This document shows, piece after piece, positions 24,226-33,523 of a stretch of 64,000 nt of DNA. The notes beneath the pieces are model-generated. The model was not told where the DNA came from. It was given only the letters and a program-made list of their open reading frames with translations, and ran no database searches. Every line of letters begins with the position of its first letter. Position 1 is the stretch's first letter. Source of the stretch: Acidimicrobiia bacterium (lineage in GTDB: Bacteria; Actinomycetota; Acidimicrobiia; Spongiisociales; UBA11373); NCBI GenBank assembly GCA_029263095.1, contig JAJCYA010000085.1, positions 1 to 64,000 of the forward strand, given 5' to 3'. The translations under genes and the position numbers were made by a program.

Positions 24226-24453
24226 ATGCCGGCTTGCTACGGCCTCGGGCTCTTTGCGGTCAACTGGGAGGAGCCGCCCGACTTCGCGGCGCTCCGCCGC
24301 AAGGAGAACACGGTGTTCGCGGTACAACCCCCGGCGTGGATACCCGATATCCCGAGCGGTGGTGGCGTCCGAATCAGCGGCATGGCCTGCAGCGAGGCTG
24401 AGGACACCGGCGTCCTGTTGCATGTCGGATACGACGACTGGCTGCCGGTCTGA
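24226..24453 (+). CDS. Small protein of unknown function, 75 aa
   Basis: A frame from the ATG at 24226 (GGAAGGGA upstream) shows strong G/C bias at third positions. It reads MPACYGLGLFAVNWEEPPDF, with a proline-rich middle (VQPPAWIPDIPSGGG) and a C-terminus LLHVGYDDWLPV. Two cysteines (residue 4 and near residue 54) could pair or bind metal. It ends four bases before the ABC ATPase gene, suggesting translational coupling. I recognise no family. A TTG codon immediately before the ATG is an alternative start. Confidence 0.6.
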   Translation: MPACYGLGLFAVNWEEPPDFAALRRKENTVFAVQPPAWIPDIPSGGGVRISGMACSEAEDTGVLLHVGYDDWLPV

Positions 24454-24457
24454 AGCA

Positions 24458-25282
24458 ATGGATCGCTCAGATGTGGTTGCAGCTCAAGTCGTAGACGACT
24501 CCGAGATCATTGCCCTTGAAGGCGTATCCGTCGTGCGGGATGGATGTTGGCTTCTGACCGATATTGATTGGCATGTCCACGGCCACGAACGGTGGGTCGT
24601 ATTGGGTCCCAACGGTTCGGGCAAGACAACGATGCTCCAGGTCGCCTCGACCTATCTGAGGCAAACCCAGGGGACGGTGCGCCTCCTTGGTGAGTTGTCC
24701 GGCAGGGTCGATGTTCGAGATCTGCGGGAGCGTGTCGGGTATGCGGGATCCGGGCCGGCGGCGATGGTGAGGGACTATCTGCCGGCCCTTGAGATCGTTG
24801 TGACCGGGAAGCACGCTTCGTTTGTCGACAGTCGCTGGCACGAATACGACGATAGGGACTGGGACTTCGGAGCCGATCAACTAGAGAAACTGGCTGCGGC
24901 TCACCTCGCAGACCGCCGCTTTGGATCTCTCTCAGCGGGCGAGAAGCAGCGTGTGCTCATAGCTCGCAGCATGATGACCAGTCCGGAGCTTCTGATACTC
25001 GACGAAGCGACGACCGGGCTCGATCTGGGGGCGAGGGAGACCCTCGTTGCTTCCCTCGCCGAGCTTGCTCGAGATCCGGAGAGTCCGGCGGCCGTGCTCG
25101 TCACCCATCATGTTGAGGAAATCCCCGAGAGCTTTGACAACGTGATCATGCTGTCGAGCGGCAAGGTTGTGGCTGCCGGCCCGATCGAGGAGACCATGAC
25201 CCCAGAGCTGCTGTCCGGGACGTTCGGTGTCGACCTCCGGTTGGAGCGGCATGCCGGACGTTTCCACGCCTGGAGTCCTTGA
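24458..25282 (+). CDS. ABC transporter ATP-binding protein
   Basis: From the ATG at 24458 the 274-aa protein has Walker A GPNGSGKTT, the Q-loop region VGYAGSGPAAMVRDYLPALEIV, signature LSAGEKQRV, Walker B LLILDEATTGLD and switch His VTHHVEEIPESF. It resembles the solitary ModF/YjkB-like ATPases without an adjacent permease. It follows the 75-aa gene by four bases. No transmembrane partner is nearby, so it may energise a permease encoded elsewhere or regulate translation. The C-terminus (about 240-274) is unremarkable. Confidence 0.85.
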   Translation: MDRSDVVAAQVVDDSEIIALEGVSVVRDGCWLLTDIDWHVHGHERWVVLGPNGSGKTTMLQVASTYLRQTQGTVRLLGELSGRVDVRDLRERVGYAGSGPAAMVRDYLPALEIVVTGKHASFVDSRWHEYDDRDWDFGADQLEKLAAAHLADRRFGSLSAGEKQRVLIARSMMTSPELLILDEATTGLDLGARETLVASLAELARDPESPAAVLVTHHVEEIPESFDNVIMLSSGKVVAAGPIEETMTPELLSGTFGVDLRLERHAGRFHAWSP

Positions 25283-25568
25283 TGAGGAGCCGTCCGTGAG
25301 AATCGTCCCGATCGCCACATTGCATCACATCTAGATCGCGCCTCACGAGGCGCCGGATCCGGCAGGCGACGCCCTGTTCGCGTCGAGTGCCTCGCATTAT
25401 CTGGAGCAACGCCGGGGCTCAGTGAGGAGATTCTGCCATCTGCTGTCGCAGGGTCTGGGTACGACATCCTCGGATGGTCTTGGACATCATGATGTCTCCC
25501 CCCGGGCCCGCTGCCTGCTGCCGGTTCCACTAGCTACCCTCGTCGCGACCACACCCGGGATCAGACTC

Positions 25569-26726
25569 ATGGACATCGACATCGGGATCGGCAAGACCGG
25601 GCGCAGAGCCTGGGGCTTCGACGACATCGCCATCGTTCCCAGTCGTCGTACCCGTGATCCCGATGACGTCGATATCTCGTGGGAGGTCGACGCCTACCAC
25701 CTCGAACTCCCCATGCTCGCCTCCGCCATGGACTCGGCCGTGAGTCCCGCCACGGCGATCGAGATCGGCCGCCTCGGCGGTATCGGCGTTCTCAACCTGG
25801 AGGGGCTGTGGACCCGCTACGAGGATCCCGAGCCGTACCTGGAGGAGATTGCTTCGTTGCCGGCTGAGAAGGCAACCCGGCGCATGCAGGAGATCTACTT
25901 GGAGCCGATCAAATCGGAGCTGGTCGGCCTGCGAATCGGTGAGATGAAGGCGGCCGGCATTGTCGCTGCGGCAAGCCTCACCCCGCAGCACGTCGCTCGG
26001 CACGCCGAGGCGACGCTGCAAGCCGGTCTCGACATTCTCGTCATTCAAGGAACGGTTGTGTCGGCGGAGCACGTCTCGACTCGGGTGGAGCCGCTCAACC
26101 TCAAGCAGTTCATCGCCGAATTCGAGCTCCCGGTGATCGTTGGTGGATGTGCCTCCTATTCGACAGCGCTGCATCTGATGCGGACCGGCGCCGTCGGCGT
26201 GTTGGTCGGTGTCGGCCCTGGAGCAGCCTGCACGACTCGTGGTGTGCTCGGGGTCGGGGTCCCGCAGGCGACTGCGATCGCCGACGCCGCAGGAGCCCGG
26301 ATCCAGTACCTCGATGAGAGCGGCCGTTATGTGCACGTGATAGCCGACGGTGGAATGCGCACGGGCGGTGACGTTGCCAAGGCCATCGCCTGTGGCGCCG
26401 ATGCGGTCATGCTGGGATCTCCGATCGCAGCAGCTGCCGAGGCGCCCGGCAAGGGGGTCCACTGGGGCATGGCCACGTTTCACCCGACGTTGCCGCGAGG
26501 GGCCCGCGTGGAGGTGGGTGAGCTGGGATCCCTGGAGGAGATCCTGGTTGGTCCGGCACACGAGAACGATGGGCGCCGCAATCTGTTCGGGGCGCTCAGG
26601 GTGTCGATGGCAACCACCGGATATGCGGATCTCAAGGAGTTCCAGAAGGCCGAAGTGATGGTGGCGCCGGCGCTCAAGACCGAGGGCAAGGCGCTCCAGA
26701 TCAATCAAAACGTCGGCATGGGTTGA
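25569..26726 (+). CDS. guaB3: GuaB3-type IMP dehydrogenase family protein
   Basis: From the ATG at 25569 the 385-aa protein is a TIM barrel of the IMPDH/GMPR family without CBS domains. It begins [21 protein letters not shown] and has the catalytic loop [17 protein letters not shown] with its cysteine. [32 protein letters not shown] forms the phosphate-binding region. Actinobacteria usually carry this paralogue next to guaA, as here (43 bases apart). It probably works in guanine nucleotide synthesis or balance; IMPDH versus GMPR activity is not clear from sequence alone. Confidence 0.9.
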   Translation: MDIDIGIGKTGRRAWGFDDIAIVPSRRTRDPDDVDISWEVDAYHLELPMLASAMDSAVSPATAIEIGRLGGIGVLNLEGLWTRYEDPEPYLEEIASLPAEKATRRMQEIYLEPIKSELVGLRIGEMKAAGIVAAASLTPQHVARHAEATLQAGLDILVIQGTVVSAEHVSTRVEPLNLKQFIAEFELPVIVGGCASYSTALHLMRTGAVGVLVGVGPGAACTTRGVLGVGVPQATAIADAAGARIQYLDESGRYVHVIADGGMRTGGDVAKAIACGADAVMLGSPIAAAAEAPGKGVHWGMATFHPTLPRGARVEVGELGSLEEILVGPAHENDGRRNLFGALRVSMATTGYADLKEFQKAEVMVAPALKTEGKALQINQNVGMG

Positions 26727-26769
26727 TGGCTCGTCGTCGGGATCCGCAACGTCACCGGGCTGGGAACCG

Positions 26770-28308
26770 ATGAACGAAGGCTTCGACAGGGTCCTTGTCG
26801 TCGACTTTGGGGCGCAGTACGCCCAGCTGATCGCCCGTCGGGTTCGCGAGGCCCATGTCTTCTCCGAGATCGTCCCTCGCGATATCACTGCGGCGCAGAT
26901 TCGGGTCTCCAATCCGACCGGGATCATCCTCTCGGGCGGACCTGCCTCGGTCTACGCGGCCGATGCGTACGACCTCGATCCGGCGATCTTCGAGTTGGGC
27001 ATTCCGATCATGGGGATTTGCTACGGCCACCAGGTGTTGGCCAACGCCCTGGGAGGTGATGTCGAGCAAACCGAGACGGCCGAGTTCGGCAGAACCGACC
27101 TAGACGTCCGTTCCGACTCAATTCTGTTTTCTGAGCTCCCCGACCGGCAGCAGGTCTGGATGAGCCACCGCGACGCGGTCGTAAAGCCGCCCCCGGGTTT
27201 CGCTGTTACCGCTTCGACTTCGACATCGCCTGTTGCTGCGATGGAGGATCTGGTGAGACGTTTCTGTGGTGTCCAATTCCACCCAGAGGTGGTCCATACC
27301 CCTCGTGGTCAGGAGATCCTCAAGCGGTTCCTATTCGAGTTGTGCGGAGCCCGGCCCAATTGGACTCATGTAGGAATCATCGAGCAAGCCGTAGGTGCCA
27401 TCAGCATGGCCGCCCCGGCGGGAAGGGTCATCTGTGGCCTTTCGGGCGGAGTCGATTCAGCTGTTGCCGCTGCTCTCGTGCAGCGGGCTGTGGAAGATCG
27501 GCTCACTTGTGTGTTTGTCGATCATGGGCTGCTCCGGCGAGACGAGGCCGAACAGGTCGAGGAGACGTTTCGAGCCAATCTCGACATCGATCTAGTCCAT
27601 GTGAGAGCCCAAGATCGGTTCCTCGACGCTCTCGCGGGCGTGACCGACCCCGAGCGCAAACGCATCATCATCGGTGAGACGTTCATCCGTGTCTTCGAGG
27701 ACGTTGCTCGCGACATCGATGATGCTCGATTCCTCGTGCAGGGGACGCTGTACCCCGATGTGATCGAGTCGGGGACGAAGGATGCCGCCAAGATCAAGAG
27801 CCACCACAATGTCGGAGGACTCCCCGACGACATGGACTTCGAGTTGGTGGAGCCGTTGCGCGACCTGTTCAAAGACGAGGTACGGGCCATTGGCGAGGAA
27901 CTCGGATTGCCCGAGGAGATCGTGTGGCGCCAGCCGTTCCCGGGACCGGGGCTGGCGGTCCGCATCATCGGTGAAGTGACCCGGGAGCGCCTCCAGATCC
28001 TGCGTGACGCCGATGCGATCATCCTCGAGGAGATCCGCCGCGCCGGGCTCTACCGAGAGATCTGGCAGGCGTTTGGCGTGTTGCCGGCCATCAAATCGGT
28101 CGGGGTCCAGGGTGATGCTCGCACCTATGCGTATCCGCTCATCGTGCGGGCGGTGACGAGTGAGGATGCCATGACGGCGGATTGGGCTCGGCTGCCATAC
28201 GACCTGTTGGAGGGGATCTCTTCGCGCGTGATCAACGAGGTGGAGGGGATCAACCGGGTGGCCTACGACGTCTCGTCGAAGCCTCCTGCGACGATCGAGT
28301 GGGAGTAG
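26770..28308 (+). CDS. guaA: GMP synthase (glutamine-hydrolysing)
   Basis: The 512-aa enzyme has the glutaminase triad region [19 protein letters not shown] with its nucleophilic cysteine, [16 protein letters not shown] with the His-Glu pair, and the ATP pyrophosphatase P-loop [15 protein letters not shown]. The C-terminal dimerisation domain ends in [25 protein letters not shown]-type sequence, and the length is normal. It converts XMP to GMP. It follows the guaB3 gene in the same direction, so the pair forms a guanylate unit. Confidence 0.97.
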   Translation: MNEGFDRVLVVDFGAQYAQLIARRVREAHVFSEIVPRDITAAQIRVSNPTGIILSGGPASVYAADAYDLDPAIFELGIPIMGICYGHQVLANALGGDVEQTETAEFGRTDLDVRSDSILFSELPDRQQVWMSHRDAVVKPPPGFAVTASTSTSPVAAMEDLVRRFCGVQFHPEVVHTPRGQEILKRFLFELCGARPNWTHVGIIEQAVGAISMAAPAGRVICGLSGGVDSAVAAALVQRAVEDRLTCVFVDHGLLRRDEAEQVEETFRANLDIDLVHVRAQDRFLDALAGVTDPERKRIIIGETFIRVFEDVARDIDDARFLVQGTLYPDVIESGTKDAAKIKSHHNVGGLPDDMDFELVEPLRDLFKDEVRAIGEELGLPEEIVWRQPFPGPGLAVRIIGEVTRERLQILRDADAIILEEIRRAGLYREIWQAFGVLPAIKSVGVQGDARTYAYPLIVRAVTSEDAMTADWARLPYDLLEGISSRVINEVEGINRVAYDVSSKPPATIEWE

Positions 28309-28457
28309 AAGCCAGGCTCCCATCGGCCTATTGCCGGATTCGTGTTGTCCTTTGGCCCTAGCCGGGTTGTGTCGACACTTTGATATCGTCCTCGCATACA
28401 CCACGGACGGATACGGGGCGCTGCCGTCGCCCTGTCTCTATGGAGGATTGCCATACC

Positions 28458-29093
28458 ATGAGACATCGAAGGTCATTGCAGTACTTGATCGGAGTACTGG
28501 CGCTGTCGCTCGTCGCAGCAGCTTGCAGCAGCAGCGATACTGGTTCGGTAGGTGGAGCCGTCCGATCCGAGAGGGAGATCGTGACGGTCCAACCCGACCT
28601 CGGTATGCCGCCGCTCAACGTGAACGTGTTGCTGACCGATGAGGGCTTCGAACCCGACTTCATCTTCTTGCCCGCAGGGCGCCAGATTCGCCTCGTTCTG
28701 AGAAACCGAGGCACGACGGAGCATCACTTCCGGATCAAGGGGTTGGTCCCGGCGCAGCTCAGGTGGATGTTGACCCCGGAGGTGGACGAGACCGAGGTCG
28801 ACGACCTGTCTCCCGAGGAGATGGCTGATCTTGGAATCGTCCTGGAGGGTGGGGAGGGGGAGGCCGACCTTTCCCACATCGTGCACCACTTGACGCCGCA
28901 GTTTGTTCCCACCAAAGAGGTGTCGCCTACTGGGATAAAGCCCCTGGGAACCGACGTCCACGGCTATGCGACGTTGGGCACCACCGAGGTGATGACCTTC
29001 TTTGCTCTCCAAACTGGAGAATTCGTCTCGGAGGATGTGCGCTTCCCCGACATCACCGGCCGTGTGATCGTGTTTGCGGCGGACCAGAACTAG
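28458..29093 (+). CDS. Cupredoxin-like lipoprotein
   Basis: From the ATG at 28458 (ribosome site TGGAGGA) the 211-aa product has signal MRHRRSLQYLIGVLALSL and lipobox VAAAC. The mature domain reads like a cupredoxin fold: VNVLLTDEGFEPDFIFLPAGRQIRLVLRNRGTTEHHFRIKGLVP, with a His pair near residue 97. The final Cys-His-Met loop of blue copper proteins is not present, so copper binding is doubtful. An acidic insertion (VDETEVDDLSPEE) sits in the middle. It stands just before the respiratory operon and may be a surface electron-carrier relative or metal chaperone. Confidence 0.65.
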   Translation: MRHRRSLQYLIGVLALSLVAAACSSSDTGSVGGAVRSEREIVTVQPDLGMPPLNVNVLLTDEGFEPDFIFLPAGRQIRLVLRNRGTTEHHFRIKGLVPAQLRWMLTPEVDETEVDDLSPEEMADLGIVLEGGEGEADLSHIVHHLTPQFVPTKEVSPTGIKPLGTDVHGYATLGTTEVMTFFALQTGEFVSEDVRFPDITGRVIVFAADQN

Positions 29094-29119
29094 TTAGGCC
29101 AGATCTACCTAGGCCAGAT

Positions 29120-29512
29120 CTAACTGCCGACTTGGTCGGCGTATGCCTCTTTGCAGGCCGCAACGAACGTCTCGACCTCGAGTAGTTGCTCGGAGACGCG
29201 GCGTGTGGCCTCGTCGAGTGACATCCCCTCTGCGACGTACTCCTCGCGGAGGCCGGCAGCCTGAGAGTTTAGGGCGTCCATCGGCAAACCCAGGCTGAGC
29301 CCGGCGTCGAATATCCGATCGAACCGCTCGGCGTCTGCCTCGCTGGCGCCCGCGAAGGAGCACCACTCGCGCTCATCGGTGGAGAGCTGGGTGGCGTCTG
29401 GGTCGTTGCCAACAACTGAATCGCCAACAACTGAATCGTCGGCATCCGTGGCGTCGCTACTACATGCGGTGACTGCGAACGACAGGGCTACGAGGGCGAC
29501 AAGGGTCTTCAC
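29120..29512 (-). CDS. Small lipoprotein of unknown function
   Basis: Translation from the GTG at 29512 gives 130 aa with a lipoprotein signal VKTLVALVALSFAVTAC, an acidic linker (DATDADDSVVGDSVVGNDPDAT) and two amphipathic helices ending in FVAACKEAYADQVGS. A longer frame to 29557 lacks a proper signal start. No family is recognised. Just to the left lies a short direct repeat, TAGGCCAGATCT, twice between 29096 and 29118; it may relate to termination of the converging gene. Confidence 0.65.
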   Translation of the reverse strand: MKTLVALVALSFAVTACSSDATDADDSVVGDSVVGNDPDATQLSTDEREWCSFAGASEADAERFDRIFDAGLSLGLPMDALNSQAAGLREEYVAEGMSLDEATRRVSEQLLEVETFVAACKEAYADQVGS

Positions 29513-29611
29513 GGGCGGGAACGGTAGTGCGTCCTGTGACGCACCAGATACAACCAATCGACGTCGGGCCTTTCGGCCCTGTCCGCAGCGACCAACCGTT
29601 CATAGCATCCT

Positions 29612-29674
29612 CCCGTTGCCCGTTGCCCGTTGCCCGTTGCCCGTTGCCCGTTGCCCGTTGCCCGTTGCCCGTAG
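29612..29674. repeat. Heptanucleotide tandem repeat, eight perfect units
   Basis: CCCGTTG is repeated eight times without error (29612-29667), followed by a variant unit CCCGTAG. It lies 100 bases upstream of the lipoprotein start on one side and about 90 bases upstream of the membrane protein at 29763 on the other. Length change by slippage could alter spacing of promoter elements. Confidence 0.9.
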
Positions 29675-29762
29675 CCAAGAGCGTATGGGGTCCGGTTGGT
29701 TCGGAGCAATCCGATCGAGCAACTAGATTCGAGTAGGTGCTGAGTCTCGGAGAGGGGATCCG

Positions 29763-29975
29763 ATGAGTTGGATGAACGCATATGTGCGGGGCCTGCTCAT
29801 CTTCGTGTATTTCGTGATTGCCACGGTGATCATTCCCAACTTCGTGGTGCGACTCGACTCCGTCGCTAGATCCTCATCGATTGTTCAGGATCTGGCGGTC
29901 CTGACAACATGGGGTGCCGGCTTCGTTGCCGGGTTGTATCTGCTCCGGCGGTTTCAGCGCAAGGGTGTCATTTAG
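29763..29975 (+). CDS. Two-helix membrane protein at the head of the respiratory operon
   Basis: The 70-aa protein has two transmembrane helices (about 8-28 and 44-62) with an Arg/Asp/Ser loop between them. It begins MSWMNAYVRGLLIFVYFVIA and ends RRFQRKGVI. Its TAG stop overlaps the GTG of the FAD/Fe-S oxidoreductase gene. It probably belongs to the same complex and could anchor the otherwise soluble oxidoreductase to the membrane. No family match is recognised. Confidence 0.7.
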   Translation: MSWMNAYVRGLLIFVYFVIATVIIPNFVVRLDSVARSSSIVQDLAVLTTWGAGFVAGLYLLRRFQRKGVI

Positions 29976-31777
29976 TGGCCATCCCCCTGGAGCTGTCATA
30001 CTACGACAGCAACATCCCGTGCATGGCTGCCTGCCCGGTCCACACCAATGCCGGCGCGTATGTCGCCGCGATCGCCGAAGGTGATGACAAGACCGCATAC
30101 CTGACCGCCAGGATGCCCAACCCTTTTGCCTCGGTCTGCGGGAGGGTGTGCGCCGCGCCGTGTGAGGACGCCTGTCGTCGGGGCGAGATAGATCAGCCGA
30201 TTGCGATCCGAGCACTAAAGCGGTTCGTCACGGAGAAGTACGGCCCTGAGGCCAGCCCATACAAACCATCGGTGGTTGCCATGGATAGACCCGAGAGATC
30301 GGAGTCGATTGGCATCGTCGGTGGCGGGCCCGCGGGCCTCGCCGCGGCGCACGATCTGCGGCTCCATGGCTACCAAGTGACGCTCTACGAGGCCACCGAA
30401 ATCCTGGGGGGGATGATGGTTCTCGGAATCCCGGAGTACAGGCTCGATCGTGGCCTGGTCCAATCCGAGATAGACACCATCATCGGCTTGGGCGTCGATG
30501 TAAAGATGGGCACCAAGCTCGGCACCGACGTAACTCTCGCCGAACTGCGCGATCACCACGACGGCGTAATGTTGGCTCTTGGGGCCACCCTCGGGCGCGG
30601 CCTGGATATCCCCGGTAACGAAGCCGACGGCGTATTGCGAGCCATCGAGTTCCTCCTCAACATCAATCAGGGTTTTTCGGTCGATGTGGGCGAGAGAGTC
30701 GTCGTGATCGGTGGCGGCAACGTAGCCATGGACGCTGCGCGGACTGCGCTTCGGGCCGCGGAATACGGGCAACAAGCTTCAACCGGGGATATCGAAGACG
30801 ACAGCGATCTCGCCGAGGCGGTCGATGTTGCCCGTAGCGCAGTGCGAGCGGGCGCGAAGGACGTCACGGTCGTCGCGCTGGAGAGTCTCGAGGAGATGCC
30901 GGCGGCCGAATTCGAGATCGAAGAGGCCGAGATCGAAGGCATCGAATTCCGGCACCGGCTCGGACCGCACCGCATAGAGGTCGAGGATGGCGTCGTGACT
31001 GGTCTCACCACGGTGAAGGTGTTATCGGTGTTCGACGAAAGTGGCCGCTTCGCCCCGACGTTCGACCTCGAGATCACCGAGACGTTTGATGCCGATACGG
31101 TGATCATCGCCATCGGTCAGGCCATCGACTTCGACGCCATCGATGGCGATTCCGGGCCTGAGATCTCACCGAGGCGCACGATTCAGACCGATCCGATCAA
31201 GTTCACTACGTCGCTGCCCAACGTCTGGGCGGCAGGTGATGCCGCATTCGGGCCCCGCAACCTCATCGATGCCATCGCCGAGGGTCGCAAGGTGGCGGCC
31301 GACATCCATCGAACCTTCGGTGGAACCGAGGAGCAGGAGCAGTCGGGCACGATGATCCCGCTGCGGAGTTTCCATCGCCTCGATGACCTATACGATCGGA
31401 TTCCCCGCCAGGAAATCCCGACGCTTCCGACCGATCGCAGGATCGGTCTCGCCGAGGTTGAGACGGGTTTCAGCGAGGAGGAAGCTCGGGCTGAGGCACA
31501 ACGCTGCTTGCGATGTTTCGCCAACATTCAGCTCGATGCCGAACTGTGTGTCTTGTGCGGTCTTTGTGTAGACGTGTGTCCGTTCAATCTCATATCGATC
31601 GTGCCTGCCGTTGATGTGGATCTCGCGGAGCGGGGAACTGCTTTACTGCTCGACGAATCGAAGTGCATCAGGTGCGCCTTGTGCATCGAACGGTGCCCGA
31701 CCGCCGCTTTGTCCATGTCCGTCTGGTCGGGTGTAGGGGCGTTGTCGGTTCAGGTACCGGTGGAGGTGGATGCTTGA
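29975..31777 (+). CDS. GltD-like FAD/NAD(P)H oxidoreductase with N- and C-terminal iron-sulfur domains
   Basis: From the GTG at 29975 the 600-aa protein has an N-terminal dihydropyrimidine dehydrogenase/GltD-type Fe-S domain (cysteines 16, 20, 55, 59, 63, 67). An FAD-binding Rossmann fold follows (VGGGPAGLAAAHDL near 115-129), then an NAD(P)-binding site (VVVIGGGNVAMDAARTAL). A C-terminal 2[4Fe-4S] ferredoxin domain ends the protein (CVLCGLCVDVCPF and CIRCALCIERCPTAAL). Such proteins bifurcate or pass electrons between NAD(P)H and a quinone or ferredoxin chain. Its stop overlaps the cytochrome b gene start, making it part of the respiratory operon; an electron-input role to the b6f-like complex is inference. 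Confidence 0.85.
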   Translation: MAIPLELSYYDSNIPCMAACPVHTNAGAYVAAIAEGDDKTAYLTARMPNPFASVCGRVCAAPCEDACRRGEIDQPIAIRALKRFVTEKYGPEASPYKPSVVAMDRPERSESIGIVGGGPAGLAAAHDLRLHGYQVTLYEATEILGGMMVLGIPEYRLDRGLVQSEIDTIIGLGVDVKMGTKLGTDVTLAELRDHHDGVMLALGATLGRGLDIPGNEADGVLRAIEFLLNINQGFSVDVGERVVVIGGGNVAMDAARTALRAAEYGQQASTGDIEDDSDLAEAVDVARSAVRAGAKDVTVVALESLEEMPAAEFEIEEAEIEGIEFRHRLGPHRIEVEDGVVTGLTTVKVLSVFDESGRFAPTFDLEITETFDADTVIIAIGQAIDFDAIDGDSGPEISPRRTIQTDPIKFTTSLPNVWAAGDAAFGPRNLIDAIAEGRKVAADIHRTFGGTEEQEQSGTMIPLRSFHRLDDLYDRIPRQEIPTLPTDRRIGLAEVETGFSEEEARAEAQRCLRCFANIQLDAELCVLCGLCVDVCPFNLISIVPAVDVDLAERGTALLLDESKCIRCALCIERCPTAALSMSVWSGVGALSVQVPVEVDA

Positions 31778-32508
31778 AACGTTTGAAACTGCGTGATACG
31801 ACGGTCGGACGTTCCTTCCTCAGGAGTCCCGATCGAGCGACCGAACGTGATCGAGCCGCGGGGCACTGGTCCAACTTCCTGCTGCACATATACCCGGTAA
31901 AGGTGCGCAGACGAGAACTCCACTTCTCGTTCTCGTGGTACCTGGGTGTGGCGTCAGCAGTTCTGCTGGCATCACTGGTGGCGTCGGGTATCTACCTGAT
32001 GTTCTTCTACCTTCCCTCGCCGTCTAGCGCCTACGGCGACATGCAGACGATCCAGACTCAGGTCGCCTTCGGGCAGTTCATTCGCAACGTCCACCGGTGG
32101 TCGGCCCATCTGATGGTGCTGACGGTGGCTGCTCACATGGCACGCGTTTTCTATCGGGGTGCCTACAAGGCGCCCCGTGAGGCGAACTGGACAATCGGCG
32201 TGATCCTGTTGGTCCTCACGCTGCTGTTGTCCTTTACGGGCTACCTCTTGCCGTGGGACCAACTGGCGTTCTGGGCGGTCACGGTCGGGTCTTCCATGGC
32301 GGACTTTGTTCCGTTCATCGGTGGCAGTGTGAGAGAGGTTCTGCTCGGCGGCGATCAGGTCGGGTCACAGACCCTGTTGCGGTTCTATGTGCTGCATGTG
32401 GTGGTGCTTCCTGTGGTCCTGGTGGGGGCACTAGCGGTTCATCTCTGGCGGTGGCGCAAGGACTCGATGTTCGACCAGGCGGCTGCCGAAGAGGGAGGTG
32501 AGGCATGA
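31774..32508 (+). CDS. Cytochrome b6-like subunit
   Basis: The 244-aa protein starts at TTG 31774, overlapping the upstream stop. It has four transmembrane helices with heme ligands His107/His121 and His208/His223. The 15-residue spacing of the second pair is the b6f pattern; mitochondrial-type cytochrome b has 14. LPWDQ and the preceding FTGYLL follow the family. No cysteine near residue 35 is present to bind the extra heme ci of b6f. It forms the N-terminal half of a split cytochrome b, completed by the gene at 32505. Confidence 0.9.
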   Translation: MKRLKLRDTTVGRSFLRSPDRATERDRAAGHWSNFLLHIYPVKVRRRELHFSFSWYLGVASAVLLASLVASGIYLMFFYLPSPSSAYGDMQTIQTQVAFGQFIRNVHRWSAHLMVLTVAAHMARVFYRGAYKAPREANWTIGVILLVLTLLLSFTGYLLPWDQLAFWAVTVGSSMADFVPFIGGSVREVLLGGDQVGSQTLLRFYVLHVVVLPVVLVGALAVHLWRWRKDSMFDQAAAEEGGEA

Positions 32509-33026
32509 GTGATCAGGACCCTCGCATCGCCGACGGCAAGCGAGTTCTCGGCGTGGTTCCCGGTATTCCCGCTACCGGCGCGCAGAAGGATCCTTCAGAC
32601 CAGGATCTAGTCATGACCTCACCGCACCTGCTGGTGCGGCACGCAGTGGCAGCACTGGCGGTTCTACTGGTGGTACTTGTGCTTTCGATCCTGTTCGATG
32701 CTCCCTTGCGCGAGGTGGCGAACCCGTTCGAGACACCCAATCCGGAGAAGGCACCGTGGTACTTCGCTGCGTTGCAGGAGTTGTTGGCGCTATTCCACCC
32801 GGTCGTTGCCGGTGTGCTGGTGCCGACGGCCATCATCGGCGGGTTGTTGGCTCTGCCGTACATTGATCGGAACCCGGCGATCGCCACCAAGGCGCGCAAG
32901 GTGGCGGTGGCGGCATTCACCATCTTCATGGTCACCTGGATCGTGTTGACGTTGATCGGTTTTGCTTTCAGAGGACCCAATTGGAGTTGGGTTTGGCCAT
33001 GGGAGGAATGGCACGGTGAACTATGA
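32505..33026 (+). CDS. Cytochrome b6f subunit IV-like protein
   Basis: The 173-aa protein begins MSDQDPRIADGKRVLG and has three transmembrane helices (about 45-66, 93-114 and 131-153). The Qo-site motif reads PEKAPWYFAALQELL, in place of the classic PEWYF. It overlaps both neighbouring genes by four bases (ATGA), the arrangement of a tightly coupled operon. Together with the b6-like subunit it makes the quinol-oxidising core; the C-terminal half of cytochrome b is here carried by a separate polypeptide. Confidence 0.88.
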   Translation: MSDQDPRIADGKRVLGVVPGIPATGAQKDPSDQDLVMTSPHLLVRHAVAALAVLLVVLVLSILFDAPLREVANPFETPNPEKAPWYFAALQELLALFHPVVAGVLVPTAIIGGLLALPYIDRNPAIATKARKVAVAAFTIFMVTWIVLTLIGFAFRGPNWSWVWPWEEWHGEL

Positions 33027-33523
33027 GTAGGGGAATCGACCGCCGAGATTTTCTCGACCGCGGCTGGAAGACCGGGATCGTGATGCTCAGCGCCGCCGGG
33101 TTCTGGACATCATGGGATGTACTCAGACCGCTTCCGGGGTCGGGCCTTGGCGGCGTTGTCAACACTATTCCTGCGAATGATGTGCCCGGTAGCACGGCGG
33201 TCTACGTCCGCACGGCGCAGACCTATCTGACGAAGATCGACGATGAGGTCGTCGCGCTGTGGCAGAAGTGCCCGCACCTGGGATGTCGCGTGGCGTGGTG
33301 CGAGACGTCGGGAGAATTCGAGTGCGCCTGTCACGGATCACGATTCAACCGGGCCGGAGAGGTCCGGTCTGGACCATCGCCGCGCGGAATGGATCGCTTC
33401 GCCGTAGCGGCTGAGGGAGACCTGGTGGAGGTTGATACAGGCGCTGTGACGGAGGGTGCTCCGGCTGGCTCAGCTGAGTCGATCGATGAGCCACCGCGCG
33501 GATCGGGGTGCGCCCATGCCTGA
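33023..33523 (+). CDS. Rieske iron-sulfur protein
   Basis: The 166-aa protein has a twin-arginine-like start SRGIDRRDFLDRGWKTG and one N-terminal membrane helix. The 2Fe-2S boxes are CPHLGC (83-88) and CACHGS (101-106). By analogy Cys83, His85, Cys101 and His104 bind the cluster, and Cys88-Cys103 form the disulfide. It is shorter than many Rieske proteins, with a Gly/Ala/Pro-rich tail. It takes electrons from quinol at the cytochrome b site and gives them to the cytochrome c encoded next. Confidence 0.92.
   Translation: MSRGIDRRDFLDRGWKTGIVMLSAAGFWTSWDVLRPLPGSGLGGVVNTIPANDVPGSTAVYVRTAQTYLTKIDDEVVALWQKCPHLGCRVAWCETSGEFECACHGSRFNRAGEVRSGPSPRGMDRFAVAAEGDLVEVDTGAVTEGAPAGSAESIDEPPRGSGCAHA

Noticed and set aside
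29612-29674. Possible CRISPR-like repeat array
   Set aside because: The unit is only seven bases with no spacers, and no cas gene is present; it is a simple microsatellite.
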